A stretch of DNA of 64,000 nt from an uncultured Clostridium sp. (GCA_948469315.1 CAOKLQ010000002.1:1-64000), one strand, 5' to 3'. Shown: positions 8,841 through 17,951, counted from the stretch's first letter. The notes: generated by a model not told the origin, from the sequence alone. Numbers and translations are program-made.

Positions 8841-10502
8841 ATGACAGACATTGAAATTGCAAGAAATGTTAAACCACAATCAATAGAAAAAATAGCAAAA
8901 AAATTAAATATAAAAGAAGAATATATAGAAAATTATGGTAAAAATAAAGCAAAAATTTCAAATGATATTTTCAAAGAATTAGAAAATAAGCAAAATGGCA
9001 AATTAATTTTAGTAACATCAATAAATCCTACTCCATTAGGAGAAGGAAAAACAACAATGTCTATTGGAATAGCAGACGGATTAAATAAAATAGGGAAAAG
9101 TGCAATGCTTGCTTTAAGAGAGCCATCTTTAGGACCTGTATTTGGAATAAAAGGAGGTGCAACAGGAGGAGGCTATTCACAAATAATTCCAATGGAAGAA
9201 ATAAATTTACATTTTACAGGAGATATGCATGCAATAACATCTGCAAACAATTTACTTTCAAGTTTAATTGATAATCACATATATTATGGAAATGAATTAG
9301 AAATAGAAAAGGTTACATGGAAAAGATGTATGGATTTAAACGAAAGACAGCTAAGAAAAATAGAGACTGGGCTTTCAGGAGAAAAGACAATTGCACCAAG
9401 GCAGGACCAATTTCAAATAACAGCAGCATCAGAAATTATGGCAATACTTTGTTTATCAGAAGATTTAAAAGATTTAAAAGAAAATTTAGGAAATATTCTA
9501 ATTGGTTATAATAAAGAAGATAAGCCAGTATTTGCAAAAGACTTAAATGCTGTGGGCGCTATGACAGTTTTATTAAAAGATGCAATAAAACCAAATTTAG
9601 TACAAACTTTAGAAGGAACACCTGTATTTGTTCATGGTGGACCATTTGCAAATATAGCACATGGATGTAATACTATTATTGCAACAAAAATGGCCTTAAA
9701 ACTTTCAGACTATACAATAACAGAAGCAGGATTTGGAGCAGATTTAGGAGCAGAAAAATTTTTGGACCTAAAATGTAGAAAAGCCAAATTAAAGCCAAAT
9801 GCAGTTGTTTGTGTTGCAACATTAAAAGCACTAAAGTATTATGGTTGTGTAGAAAAAGAAAATATATATGAAAAAAATATAGAAGCTTTAAAAATAGGTA
9901 GTAAAAATTTATTAAAACATATAGATAATTTAAAAAACAAATTTGGAACAAACGTAATTGTTGCAATTAATAAACATATAAAAGATGATAAAGAAGAAAT
10001 AGAAATATTAAAAGAAATTTTAAATAAAGAAGATATACAATTAAGTTTAGTTGAAAGTTGGGAAAAAGGTGGTAAAGGAGCAAAAGATATTGCTCAAAAA
10101 CTAGTTGATTTATGTGATAAACAATCTAAACTAAATTATATATATAGTTTAGAAGACAGTATAAAGCAAAAAATAGAAAAGGTTTGCAAAAATATATATG
10201 GAGCAAAAGATATTGAATATACTGAAGAAGCTTTTGAAGATATCGAAAAAATAGAAAATATAGGTTATAGTAATCTTCCAATTTGTATTGCAAAAACACA
10301 ATATTCTTTTTCAGATGATCCTAAAAACTTGAAATGTGAAAAAGAATTTAATATTAATATAAAAGAAGTAAGAGTAAATGCAGGAGCTGGATTTATAGTA
10401 GTTATAACAGGAAAAATAATGACAATGCCAGGACTTCCAAAAGTACCTGCTGCAAATAATATAGACATAGATAAAGATGGAAATATAGTTGGAATATTTT
10501 AG
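8841..10502 (+). CDS. fhs: Formate--tetrahydrofolate ligase
   Basis: 553 residues, full length. It makes 10-formyl-THF from formate, THF and ATP in one-carbon metabolism. Seen: TSINPTPLGEGKTTMSIG with the ATP-binding P-loop, LREPSLGPVFGIKGGATGGG, and TGDMHAITSANNLLSSL. RBS AAGGAGGT precedes ATG. No other folate-pathway gene lies nearby. The frame is intact. Confidence 0.97.
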   Translation: MTDIEIARNVKPQSIEKIAKKLNIKEEYIENYGKNKAKISNDIFKELENKQNGKLILVTSINPTPLGEGKTTMSIGIADGLNKIGKSAMLALREPSLGPVFGIKGGATGGGYSQIIPMEEINLHFTGDMHAITSANNLLSSLIDNHIYYGNELEIEKVTWKRCMDLNERQLRKIETGLSGEKTIAPRQDQFQITAASEIMAILCLSEDLKDLKENLGNILIGYNKEDKPVFAKDLNAVGAMTVLLKDAIKPNLVQTLEGTPVFVHGGPFANIAHGCNTIIATKMALKLSDYTITEAGFGADLGAEKFLDLKCRKAKLKPNAVVCVATLKALKYYGCVEKENIYEKNIEALKIGSKNLLKHIDNLKNKFGTNVIVAINKHIKDDKEEIEILKEILNKEDIQLSLVESWEKGGKGAKDIAQKLVDLCDKQSKLNYIYSLEDSIKQKIEKVCKNIYGAKDIEYTEEAFEDIEKIENIGYSNLPICIAKTQYSFSDDPKNLKCEKEFNINIKEVRVNAGAGFIVVITGKIMTMPGLPKVPAANNIDIDKDGNIVGIF

Positions 10503-10520
10503 AAAATTCAATAATTTATT

Positions 10521-10670
10521 AAAAATGTTATTATATTTTTACGTGGTAACAATTCGGGGGGACCAACAAGTTACAAGCTATAGGGATTAGGAAATTTAGA
10601 CTTCAATTTTTTAATCCTTATAGCTTGTTAGCAGTTGGGAGTTACAAGTAAAACATATAATAACATTTTT
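10521..10670 (+). ncRNA. Long rod-like hairpin RNA candidate, 6S-like in shape
   Basis: About 150 bases between fhs and sleB fold into one long interrupted hairpin. The outer stem is 16 bp perfect (10521-10536 with 10655-10670), continued by TTTTAC/GTAAAA. Then come GTAAC/GTTAC, a 12-base bulge on the 5' side rich in G (10551-10562), CCAAC/GTTGG, a small internal loop, and a 17-bp apical stem (10573-10589 with 10612-10628) with one G-U pair. A rod with a central asymmetric bulge recalls 6S RNA, but no family match was made. The strand is uncertain because the stem is nearly symmetric. Confidence 0.45.
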
Positions 10671-10759
10671 TGATATAAGAAAATTAATTTTGTATAAAAA
10701 CACCAATTTTGGATAAAATAATTTTAAAAATATTTTATAAAGAATAGGTGTTTTTTATT

Positions 10760-11461
10760 ATGAAAATAAGAAAATTTGTAAACAAAAAGCGAAGTTTAAT
10801 AGCAATTTTAACTTTATTAATAGGAATATTATTAATATATAATATATTATTTACAAATAATGAAGTAGAAGCTTTATCTAAATATGGTTCTAGAGGAAGT
10901 GAGGTTACACAAATACAAACAAAACTAAAAAGATGGGGATATTATAATGGAAATGTAGATGGTATATATGGAACTCAGACTGTTAATGCAGTAAAAAGTT
11001 TTCAAAGAAAAAATGGTCTTGCAGTAGATGGAATAGCTGGTAAAAAAACATTAGAGGCAATGGGAATATATAGTTCATCTAGTTCTTCAAGTTCTTCATC
11101 TACAAGTTCATCAAGCAATGTAACACTACTTGCAAGATTAATATATGGGGAATCGAGGGGAGAACCCTACACAGGACAAGTAGCAGTTGGAGCAGTAGTA
11201 TTAAACAGAGTAAAAAGTAGTTCTTTTCCAAATACAATGTCAGGAGTAATATATCAAAAAGGAGCATTTGATGCAGTAAGTGATGGCCAAATAAACTTAA
11301 ATCCAGACAGTACATCAAAAAAAGCAGCACAAGATGCAATAAATGGGTGGGATCCAAGTTATGGATCAATATATTACTTTAATCCTGCAACTGCAACAAA
11401 CAAATGGATATGGTCAAGACCACATACTGTAACAATAGGAAAACATAGATTTTGTAAATAA
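10760..11461 (+). CDS. sleB: Spore cortex-lytic enzyme SleB
   Basis: A spore germination hydrolase that opens cortex peptidoglycan. An N-terminal membrane/signal helix is followed by a peptidoglycan-binding repeat (SRGSEVTQIQTKLKRWGYYN, DGIYGTQTVNAVKSFQ), a serine-rich linker of about 18 residues, and a Hydrolase_2 catalytic domain (ARLIYGESRGEPYTGQVAVG, with the catalytic Glu in GES). ATG at 10760 is taken because ATAGGTG lies about 9 bases upstream. It shows that the organism forms spores. Confidence 0.93.
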   Translation: MKIRKFVNKKRSLIAILTLLIGILLIYNILFTNNEVEALSKYGSRGSEVTQIQTKLKRWGYYNGNVDGIYGTQTVNAVKSFQRKNGLAVDGIAGKKTLEAMGIYSSSSSSSSSSTSSSSNVTLLARLIYGESRGEPYTGQVAVGAVVLNRVKSSSFPNTMSGVIYQKGAFDAVSDGQINLNPDSTSKKAAQDAINGWDPSYGSIYYFNPATATNKWIWSRPHTVTIGKHRFCK

Positions 11462-11525
11462 TGTAAAACAAGTACAGTCCATAATTGATATATTTTGTTC
11501 TTTTTGAGATATACCTTAAAATTAT

Positions 11526-11561
11526 AAAAATAAAAGCCATGTAACGATGGCTTTTATTTTT
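11526..11561. terminator. Bidirectional terminator between sleB and ppaC
   Basis: A 15-bp perfect stem (11526-11540 with 11547-11561, core AAAAGCCAT) with A-rich and T-rich flanks, between converging genes. Confidence 0.9.
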
Positions 11562-12480
11562 ATATGTTTTCTAATATTTTAGGTAATACTTGTTTTTTTC
11601 TAGAAACTATTCCTTCTAATAGAGCAGTATTATTATTTAATTTAACATCAAATGCTTTTTCAACAACATCTGTTTTATCACCTAAAGCTATAATTTTCGA
11701 ATTCGCATTTAATATATCTGTAACTACAAATACATATAAACCTAAGTTATTTTCTTTTATATCTTTTTGAATTGCATCTTCTAAATCATTTTGTCTTGTA
11801 AATACATCATCAACATCAGCACTGTTTATTTGAGAAATTTTAAAATTAATTCCATTTCCTTCAAAAGGTTTACAATCTACATTAATTACTTCGTCTGCTG
11901 AATACTCACTTATATCAGTACCTGCTTTTAGTAGATTTTGACCATATTCATATAAATCAACACTTGCAATATCTGCTAATTTTTTAGCTATAGTTTTATC
12001 TTCTTCAGTACATGTTGGTGATTTAAATAATAATGTGTCAGATATAATAGCACTAAGCATAATACCTGCCATTTTAGGCGTTATTTCAACATCATTTTGT
12101 TTATATAATTTATAAATAATAGTTGAAGTACATCCAACTGGTTCTGCAACATAATATAATGGGTCATTAGTTTGAAGATTAATTCTATGATGATCTACAA
12201 CCATTTTAATATTTGCATTTTCAATACCTTTAACACTTTGACCAAATTCATTAGAGTCAACCATTATAACATTTGATTTTTCTTCAACTTCCTCTAATAA
12301 AGAAGGTGTTTCAATTCCAAAAGATTTTAAAGCAAAAGCAGTTTCTTTATTTACATTACCTAATCTAAAGCATTCAGCGTTTTCTCCTAATTGATTACGT
12401 AAGTTAGCCATTGAAATAGCTGATGCAATTGAATCTGTATCTGGTTTTTGATGACCAAATACAAAAGTTTTATCTATCAT
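11560..12480 (-). CDS. ppaC: Manganese-dependent inorganic pyrophosphatase
   Basis: 306 residues. A DHH-family enzyme that splits pyrophosphate to phosphate. Motifs: FGHQKPDTDSIASA (metal ligands), VDHHRIN (DHH), and the C-terminal DHHA2-type end SRKKQVLP. ATG at 12480 is preceded by AAGGAGG. It is a single-gene unit with its own promoter and terminator. Confidence 0.95.
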   Translation of the reverse strand: MIDKTFVFGHQKPDTDSIASAISMANLRNQLGENAECFRLGNVNKETAFALKSFGIETPSLLEEVEEKSNVIMVDSNEFGQSVKGIENANIKMVVDHHRINLQTNDPLYYVAEPVGCTSTIIYKLYKQNDVEITPKMAGIMLSAIISDTLLFKSPTCTEEDKTIAKKLADIASVDLYEYGQNLLKAGTDISEYSADEVINVDCKPFEGNGINFKISQINSADVDDVFTRQNDLEDAIQKDIKENNLGLYVFVVTDILNANSKIIALGDKTDVVEKAFDVKLNNNTALLEGIVSRKKQVLPKILENI

Positions 12481-12516
12481 AAAAAATACCTCCTTAAAAT
12501 CACTCTTATACATATA

Positions 12517-12545
12517 ATTATACACTAATTTAGCAAAAAAGTCAA
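12517..12545 (-). promoter_or_regulatory. Promoter of ppaC
   Basis: On the minus strand: TTGACT (12545-12540), a 17-bp spacer and a perfect TATAAT (12522-12517), 37 bases before the start codon. Confidence 0.8.
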
Positions 12546-12594
12546 TTTTTGGAAAACTATAAATGCAAGCAAAAATATAATAACATTTAGTAGA

Positions 12595-12612
12595 GACGTG
12601 GCGTGCTACGTC
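12595..12612. repeat. Short GC-rich palindrome
   Basis: GACGTGGCGTGCTACGTC is an almost perfect palindrome of 18 bases in the ppaC-rqcH gap, with GC content well above the surroundings. No U-run is present. Possibly a remnant of a palindromic repeat. Confidence 0.4.
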
Positions 12613-12625
12613 CTAAAAGATAATG

Positions 12626-14345
12626 TCACATATTCAAATAATTTAAAGGTTCTACATATAATGTCTTATTATGTGTATAAATAACCATTCCCGGTTTACT
12701 TTTATTTGGTTTCTTTACATATTTTACATAGCAATAATCAACAGGTACATTAGAAGAAAGTTTTGCTTTACTGTGAAATGCTGCAATTTGAGCACATTTT
12801 TTAATTATATTATCATTTGGAGTTTTATTATCTAATTTTAAAATAATATGGCTTCCATGAATGTCTTTTGTGTGAAACCATAGATCATTTTTGCTTGCAA
12901 TTTTAGTAGTTAAGTGATCATTTCCAATATTGTTTTTTCCTATAAGAACAGTAAATCCGTCAATATCTACTTCTATTGGATCTAAAGAAGATGTTTTAGA
13001 ATTTGCTTTTTGTTTTGTCCTTTTATGTTTAAATGAATTTTTAAAAATATCATTTTCAGAAATTTCTAGGTAAATTGTATTAATATCGCTTATATCTTTT
13101 GAATTTTCCAATTCATAAATAATACTTTCAATGTAATTAAGTTCTCCTTCAGTATCTATTTTTTGTTTAGTACATATTGCTAAAGCATTTTTTAGTTTAT
13201 TGTATTTTTTAAAATATCTTTTTGCATTAGTTGAAATAGAATACTTCTTATCTAAAGGAATATCAATTAAGTTGTTATTATCGTAATAATTTTCTAAACT
13301 AATTGCATCCAAATTTATATCTTTTATTTTATATAAATTTGATGTTATAAGTTCTCCATAAAGTTGATATTTTTCTTTATTTTTACATTCTAAAAGCTTT
13401 TTATCTATACTTTTTAGACGAAATTTATATTTATTTAAATATGAAGCAATAAGTTTTAAAATAGAGTTTCTATATGATATGAAAAGTTCATTTTTGACTT
13501 TATTAAAATAAAAGTCATCTATAAAGAAATTTACATCTAAATTTGATTGCTTTTCAAAGGTATCACAAATGGTAAAGTCTTTTTTATTTTTTTCATTAAT
13601 AAATTGCATGCAAGTTAGTACATTTATATTATTTAGAAGACTTTTTATATCGTAAAATAATATTTTTAAAGATTTATTAGAAAAGTCTTGATTAGATAAA
13701 TTTAGAGTTTTTAATCTTTGCTGAATAAAAGCCATACTAATTCCAGTAAAACTATTAGAAATAGCAATATCAATTTTAGAAAATTTATTTACAATTACAT
13801 TAGAAAAAACTTCAAAATTATCAATTTTAAGTAAACTTTGTTTAGTAGATATAGGAAAAATATATTTTCTTGCTGGCATAATGTCTCTGTTAGAGTTAGA
13901 AGTAATATCTAAATGTCTTAAACTATCTATAATAAATCCGATTATCATTTAAAAGTATTATATTACTATGTTTTCCCATAAGTTCAATAATTAATTGTTT
14001 TTTAGTTAAATCATTAAATTCATTATAACCCTCTAAGTCTAAAATAATAATTCTTTCTAAATCTATACTTGAAATATTTTTTATTTTATAACCTATAATA
14101 TGCTTACGAAGTAGCATATTATAGGTTAGTGCATTTTGTGGATTAGGCTTTGAGTGCGTTGTAAGATTTATTCTACAATTAGAAGAATCTATACAAATAT
14201 TTAAAGCATAATTTTTACCCCCTGAATAAACACCTAAAATAATTTCATTTTTATTAGGTTCAAAAACTTTATTTATTTTTCCATCTAAAATAGATGAATT
14301 TAATTCATTAACAATACATTTTGTAACAATACCATCAAAAGCCAT
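12626..14345 (-). CDS. rqcH: RqcH/NFACT ribosome quality control protein, +1 frameshift at CGGA
   Basis: NFACT-N (MAFDGIVTKCIVNEL, GKHSNIILLN), a coiled-coil centre, and NFACT-R (LVGKNNIGND-type sequence, DLWFHTKDIHGSHIIL). RqcH binds stalled 50S subunits and adds alanine tails. At 13940 the frame reads CGG-A. Read straight, it stops nine bases later. With the C skipped it continues NGFIIDSLRHLD to the end, about 572 residues, a normal length. ATG at 14345 is preceded by AGGAGGTTA. There is no other lesion. Confidence 0.9.
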
Positions 14346-14368
14346 AATTAACCTCCTAAAACATAAAA

Positions 14369-14397
14369 ATAATAACACAAAAACAGATAAGTATCAA
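14369..14397 (-). promoter_or_regulatory. Promoter of rqcH
   Basis: On the minus strand: TTGATA (14397-14392), a 17-bp spacer and TATTAT (14374-14369), 24 bases before the start codon. Confidence 0.6.
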
Positions 14398-14457
14398 CTA
14401 ATATTTTGACAATAAAATGAAATTATATAAATGGTATATAAATACTAAAATTAAAAT

Positions 14458-14486
14458 TTGACAACTTATGCATAATATGATAAAAT
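14458..14486 (+). promoter_or_regulatory. Promoter of rplU-rpmA
   Basis: A perfect TTGACA (14458-14463), a 17-bp spacer and TAAAAT (14481-14486), about 104 bases before rplU. The long leader fits a regulated ribosomal protein operon. Confidence 0.85.
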
Positions 14487-14496
14487 CAAAAACTGT

Positions 14497-14560
14497 AATC
14501 CGCTTAATCATGGTACAAAATGCTATGAAACAACTAGCTACCTTTGGTTTAGGATTAGCG
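14497..14560 (+). promoter_or_regulatory. Structured rplU leader (L21 leader-type)
   Basis: AATCCGCTTAATC at 14497-14509 pairs with GATTAGCG and flanks at 14553-14560, enclosing about 45 bases. Its place between a strong promoter and rplU fits the known L21 leader regulatory RNAs of Firmicutes. The match to that family is inferred from position and folding only. Confidence 0.5.
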
Positions 14561-14589
14561 AGTATACGAAAAAGGGAGGTGCATTTTAA

Positions 14590-14961
14590 ATGTACGCAAT
14601 TATTGAAAGCTGTGGAAAGCAATACAAAGTAGCAGAAGGTGATGTGGTTTTTTTTGAAAAATTAGATACTGAGGAAGGAAAAAAAATTACTTTTGATAAA
14701 GTAATATTAGTATCTGAAGAAGGAAAAGTACAAATAGGAAATCCTTATGTTAAAGGCGTAAAAGTTGAAGGAAAAGTTGTAGCACATGGTAAAGGTAAAA
14801 AGATAATTGTTTTCAAATATAAAGCTAAAAAGAATTATAGAAGAAAACAAGGACATAGACAACCTTATACAAAAGTTGAAATTACAGCTGTAAAAACTTC
14901 AAGTAGCAAAAAAACTACTGCAAAAGCTGAAGAAAAAGTAGCTAAAAAAGCAGAAGCTTAA
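14590..14961 (+). CDS. rplU: 50S ribosomal protein L21
   Basis: 123 residues. [20 protein letters not shown] and [20 protein letters not shown] are diagnostic. A Lys/Ala-rich C-terminal tail of about 20 residues extends the usual length. RBS GGGAGGTG precedes ATG. Followed by rpmA after 58 bases with no prp (ysxB) gene between, unlike most Firmicutes. Confidence 0.97.
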   Translation: MYAIIESCGKQYKVAEGDVVFFEKLDTEEGKKITFDKVILVSEEGKVQIGNPYVKGVKVEGKVVAHGKGKKIIVFKYKAKKNYRRKQGHRQPYTKVEITAVKTSSSKKTTAKAEEKVAKKAEA

Positions 14962-15019
14962 AATTAATTTGATTATTAATAAAAAGAGATAAATAAAAAA
15001 AGCGAAAGGAGTGAGAAGA

Positions 15020-15301
15020 GTGGCACATAAAAAAGGTCAAGGTAGTGTTAAAAACGGAAGAGACAGTGAGTCAAAACGTTTAGGTGTCAAAAGAGCTGAT
15101 GGACAATTTGTTCTTGCAGGAAATATACTTGTAAGACAAAGGGGAACACATGTACATCCAGGAAATAATGTAGGAATAGGAAGCGATGATACTTTATATG
15201 CATTAGAAAATGGAATAGTAAAATTTGAAAGAAAAGGTAAAGACAAAAAACAAGTTAGTGTTTACCCAGAAATAGAAGAAAATAAAAAGGCTCAAGCTTA
15301 A
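15020..15301 (+). CDS. rpmA: 50S ribosomal protein L27 without N-terminal extension
   Basis: L27 body: [21 protein letters not shown] and [22 protein letters not shown] at 15020 is chosen because AAAGGAG ends about 10 bases upstream; an earlier GTG at 15011 abuts the RBS. The protein then begins directly at AHKKG, so the cleavable N-terminal extension usual for Firmicutes L27 is absent. The protease Prp that removes the extension is also missing from its usual place between rplU and rpmA. Confidence 0.95.
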   Translation: MAHKKGQGSVKNGRDSESKRLGVKRADGQFVLAGNILVRQRGTHVHPGNNVGIGSDDTLYALENGIVKFERKGKDKKQVSVYPEIEENKKAQA

Positions 15302-15306
15302 AGTTA

Positions 15307-15401
15307 GGAGCTATAATATTATAATTTTTATGTAAAAGAGATATATTATATAAGAGCTATATATTTAGGGATATAATTAGGTTCAAATCCTAATAGCTCT
15401 A
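15307..15401 (+). other. tRNA-like element or degenerate tRNA
   Basis: A T-arm with 5-bp stem TTAGG/CCTAA and 7-base loop TTCAAAT is followed by TAGCTCT, which pairs with GGAGCTA at 15307-15313 to give a 7-bp acceptor stem. The interior (about 60 bases) lacks the D-loop GG and any convincing anticodon arm. A second GAGCTAT at 15354 offers a shorter pairing. It may be a decayed class II tRNA, a tRNA-like minihelix, or chance in AT-rich sequence. Confidence 0.3.
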
Positions 15402-15405
15402 TTTT

Positions 15406-15590
15406 AAGAATATGTATGAAAGTAGTTGAGGTGTGATTACAACACTTTATGTTGTTAATGTTAAACATTAGCCTAACTGTTCATACTAGCTGTTCTTAAA
15501 GAAAAGGATTAGTTTAATTGGATAAGAGATTATGGTGTGACTATAACACTATGTAATTGTTCTCCAAGAAAAGCTAATCCTTTTTATTTA
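15406..15590 (+). ncRNA. Two tandem related hairpins, candidate structured RNA
   Basis: Hairpin 1: GTATGAA (15414-15420) pairs with TTCATAC (15480-15486), flanked by AAGAA/TTCTT. Hairpin 2: a 10-bp stem AAAGGATTAG (15503-15512) with CTAATCCTTT (15574-15583), followed by a T-run, so it can terminate. Both enclose the same motif GGTGTGAYTAYAACACT and then ATG..TTGTT. The repetition of an internal motif in unrelated outer stems points to a real RNA, but no known family was recognised. Confidence 0.4.
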
Positions 15591-15643
15591 GGACAAGTAC
15601 ATGAATATGCAATTTGCTAATGTATCAAATAAATAAAATAAAA

Positions 15644-15775
15644 AATAGCAAGAGTTTCAAAGATAGGACCATATTGCAGGGTTCTATTTTTGATCCTATG
15701 CCCAATTGCACAAAAGTTTCATAATACAGTGTTTTTATGATTAGAAGTATTCCGAAAAATTCAAGAAAACAAGAA
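15644..15775. repeat. Dispersed repeat R1, copy A
   Basis: Begins AATAGCAAGAGTTTCA, then a hairpin around GATAGGACC/GGTTCTAT with a T-run, then a tail containing TTGCACAAAAGTTTCATAAT and AGAAGTATTCCGAAAAA. Related copies are at 17578, 17835, 20168 and 25187, all in the 15-25 kb region. Confidence 0.7.
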
Positions 15776-16222
15776 ATGCAAACATCTAATCAACTACCAT
15801 AACAGCAAGAAGATATAAAAGAATAAATTTGATAAAACTAGTAGAGTAGGGAGAAGTAGTAGATTTTCAGACTATCAATATTTATTTTATAAAAATTAAA
15901 ATAGAAAAGTAACAATATAAAAATAGAAATCGAGATTAAAAGAAAATTTAAAATATAAAAATTATTAAAAATAGATAAATAATTATTCACGAAAGATATT
16001 AAATTTTAAGACATCTGAGGAATATTATCAAGAAGAAAAAGTATCATAAAAACTAACGTTAAAAAAAATTTTAAAATTTTTAATAAAAAAACCTGCAATT
16101 AATATTGCAATTTTCACCTTGCAAAAGGTAGAAATAAAACATTTACATAATTTTTATAATATAGTATAATGTATTAATCAAATAGCTACATTTAAATCAT
16201 TAGCAAAAGGAGGACTATCATT

Positions 16223-16563
16223 ATGAACAATATAAAGCTTAAAAGAGTAAAGAATGGGACCTGTGAAGTTTGTCGGAAAACATTTATAGGAAAAAAAATG
16301 TGGACAGCCACAGTTTTTGCACCTATTGTCTTTGGAGATAGTTTGCAAAGATTTTATTGCATCAAATGGTTTGTTGTTAGAACAATCAACTGAAATAGGC
16401 TTTATTAAAGGAATATCACAAATTAAATGACTATATAGGTCAAAGATATAAAAAAGGAATGAATAATTTTGTATTGATTGATGAAGTACAAATGTGTGAA
16501 GGATTTGAAAAAACAATAAATAGTCTACATGCAGAAGAAAATGAAGTAAATAAATTTCTTTAA
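16223..16563 (+). pseudogene. Decayed locus: zinc-knuckle start and AAA ATPase fragment
   Basis: An ATG with a good RBS (AAAGGAGG) opens a 56-codon frame with CEVC, ending at 16393. Out of frame after it lies a stretch also present in part at 25160 (ATAGGCTTTATTAAAGG). At 16459-16563 a second fragment reads NNFVLIDEVQMCEGFEKTIN, the Walker B region of DUF4143-type AAA ATPases. Neither piece is whole. This is gene debris, probably from mobile sequence. An in-frame CGG-A occurs at 16274, but the effect of a shift cannot be judged here. Confidence 0.6.
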
Positions 16564-16615
16564 AACTTGGCAAATTAATAACACTATCATTTATTTTAAG
16601 CTATAAATGTGATAT

Positions 16616-16650
16616 AATACAGTAAGTTTAAGCAAAAAGCTTACTGTATT
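16616..16650 (+). other. Hairpin with upstream TATAAT, possible short RNA or terminator
   Basis: An 11-bp perfect stem (AATACAGTAAG, 16616-16626, with CTTACTGTATT, 16640-16650). It begins within a TATAAT (16613-16618) whose -35 is weak (TTTATT). It may be a terminator for read-through or a short transcript. Confidence 0.3.
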
Positions 16651-16697
16651 TTAATGTAACTATAAACATTGTTTGTTAAAAGTTAGGAGGAGTCGAT

Positions 16698-16886
16698 ATG
16701 AATTTACCTACTATAATTTTGTTCACAGTTACTACAGTTATTGTTATTTCAGCAATAGCATTTATGAAAGCATTTATTCATGCTACGGCCGAAGAATTGC
16801 TTCCTGCTGTCGAAGAAGCTGCTGGAGAAGGCGAGTATCCTCAATTTTATGCTTTAAAGATGGAAAAAACAAGAGACATATTTTAA
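16698..16886 (+). CDS. Small membrane protein of unknown function
   Basis: 62 residues. A hydrophobic N-terminal helix (PTIILFTVTTVIVISAIAFM) is followed by an acidic amphipathic part (AEELLPAVEEAAGEGEY) and a short basic end. RBS AGGAGG lies 7 bases before ATG and a 20-bp terminator follows directly, so it is a compact single-gene unit. Codons in the middle (ACG GCC, GTC, GGC) are richer in GC than the neighbours, a hint of transfer. The layout recalls small membrane peptides of mobile DNA, but no family is recognised. Confidence 0.6.
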   Translation: MNLPTIILFTVTTVIVISAIAFMKAFIHATAEELLPAVEEAAGEGEYPQFYALKMEKTRDIF

Positions 16887-16890
16887 AAGC

Positions 16891-16945
16891 AATACAAAAA
16901 ATGATCTTTCTATGATATTGGAAGATCATTTTTTGTATTTAATTA
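16891..16945 (+). terminator. Strong rho-independent terminator
   Basis: A 20-bp stem with one G-U pair (16891-16910 with 16920-16939) and a 9-base loop, directly after the small membrane protein gene. Confidence 0.9.
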
Positions 16946-17577
16946 AGCATAGTATAATTATAGATTCCTAGCTGAATGCAGGATCTTTTTATAATTAAGA
17001 AAGTGAGCAGAGTAGGAGAGAGGGCAGTTTTGAAAATTTGAGATTTTAAAATAAATAAAAAATAAAATTTTAAAACTAAAACTTGAGATCCTACAAAATT
17101 TTTTCTATATAAAAATTTACAAAACAAAATCATAAAAATATAATTTAAAATTAAAATTTATAAAAAATTTGTAAATGTTAAATTTATAATTTTATAATAC
17201 GAACATGAAATTTCAAAACCCGAACATTTGTCTAAAATAAATTTTTACATATCATCATAATGATAATTTTATAAATTTGTAAATCAGATTATTTATATTA
17301 TTTTATAATTTAAAAGCTTAAGAATCGTTTTTAAGGAGTTTTTATATAAAACTTAACAGTTACTTTATAATATGATTTATAATAAAATTTATATAAAGTT
17401 ACTCAAATACTGATATTTTAAGGATTTGGCAAAATTGCTAAAAATACCTCAAAAAAACAACGCTCTAAAATCGATTTTAAGGCATTTTTAAGAAATAGAC
17501 ATATAGTTTGTTGTCTGTAAAATGCTGCAAATACTGAGATTTAGTCATTTTAAGGATTTCTACAAAATTTATTCCTA

Positions 17578-17655
17578 CTCCTATTTGCACAAAACTTTGA
17601 TAATATAGTGTTTTTATATTTAGAAGTATTCCGAAAAAATCAAGAAAAATTGACT
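17578..17655. repeat. Dispersed repeat R1, copy B (3' part)
   Basis: CTATTTGCACAAAACTTTGA, then TAATATAGTGTTTTTAT and AGAAGTATTCCGAAAAA, matching the tail of copy A. An R2 core (AATCGATTTTAAGG) lies about 110 bases upstream. Confidence 0.65.
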
Positions 17656-17834
17656 TTTTGGAATATAAAAAAATTTTATGATATTAAAGTAATTAGAAAA
17701 ATTACATAAATAATCAAATATAGTATATTTATTATATTCTATAACTTGACAGCCATTACAAAATAAGAGTTTTTTATAAAAAATACATATAGTTTGTTGT
17801 TACAAATATTAGTTAAATGTGGCTAGTATTAAGT

Positions 17835-17928
17835 AATAGCAAGAGTTTCAGAGATAGGACCATATTGCATGGTTCTATTTTTACCCCTATACTTTATTGC
17901 GCAAAACTTTGATAATACAAACCAAAAT
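17835..17928. repeat. Dispersed repeat R1, copy C
   Basis: AATAGCAAGAGTTTCAGAGA, a hairpin GATAGGACCAT with ATGGTTCTAT followed by T5, then CAAAACTTTGATAATACAAA. The best-preserved head of the repeat. Confidence 0.7.
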
Positions 17929-17951
17929 TAAGCAGAAAATTCATAAATAAA

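Larger units (their letters stand above)
15302..16222. other. Gene-free stretch with tRNA-like element, RNA hairpins and repeats
   Basis: No credible protein gene is seen between rpmA and the decayed locus at 16223. It holds the tRNA-like element (15307-15401), two related hairpins (15406-15590), one copy of the dispersed R1 repeat (15644-15775), and AT-rich sequence with no clear feature from 15776 to 16140. Confidence 0.6.

Noticed and set aside
14398..14622. Minus-strand open frame across the rplU leader
   Set aside because: It overlaps a strong promoter and the leader RNA of rplU and has no RBS; a chance frame.
16274..16277. A ninth in-frame CGG-A
   Set aside because: It lies in a decayed frame (CEVC-CGG-A). 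The shift would restore CxxCG but meets a stop four codons later, so it supports neither side.
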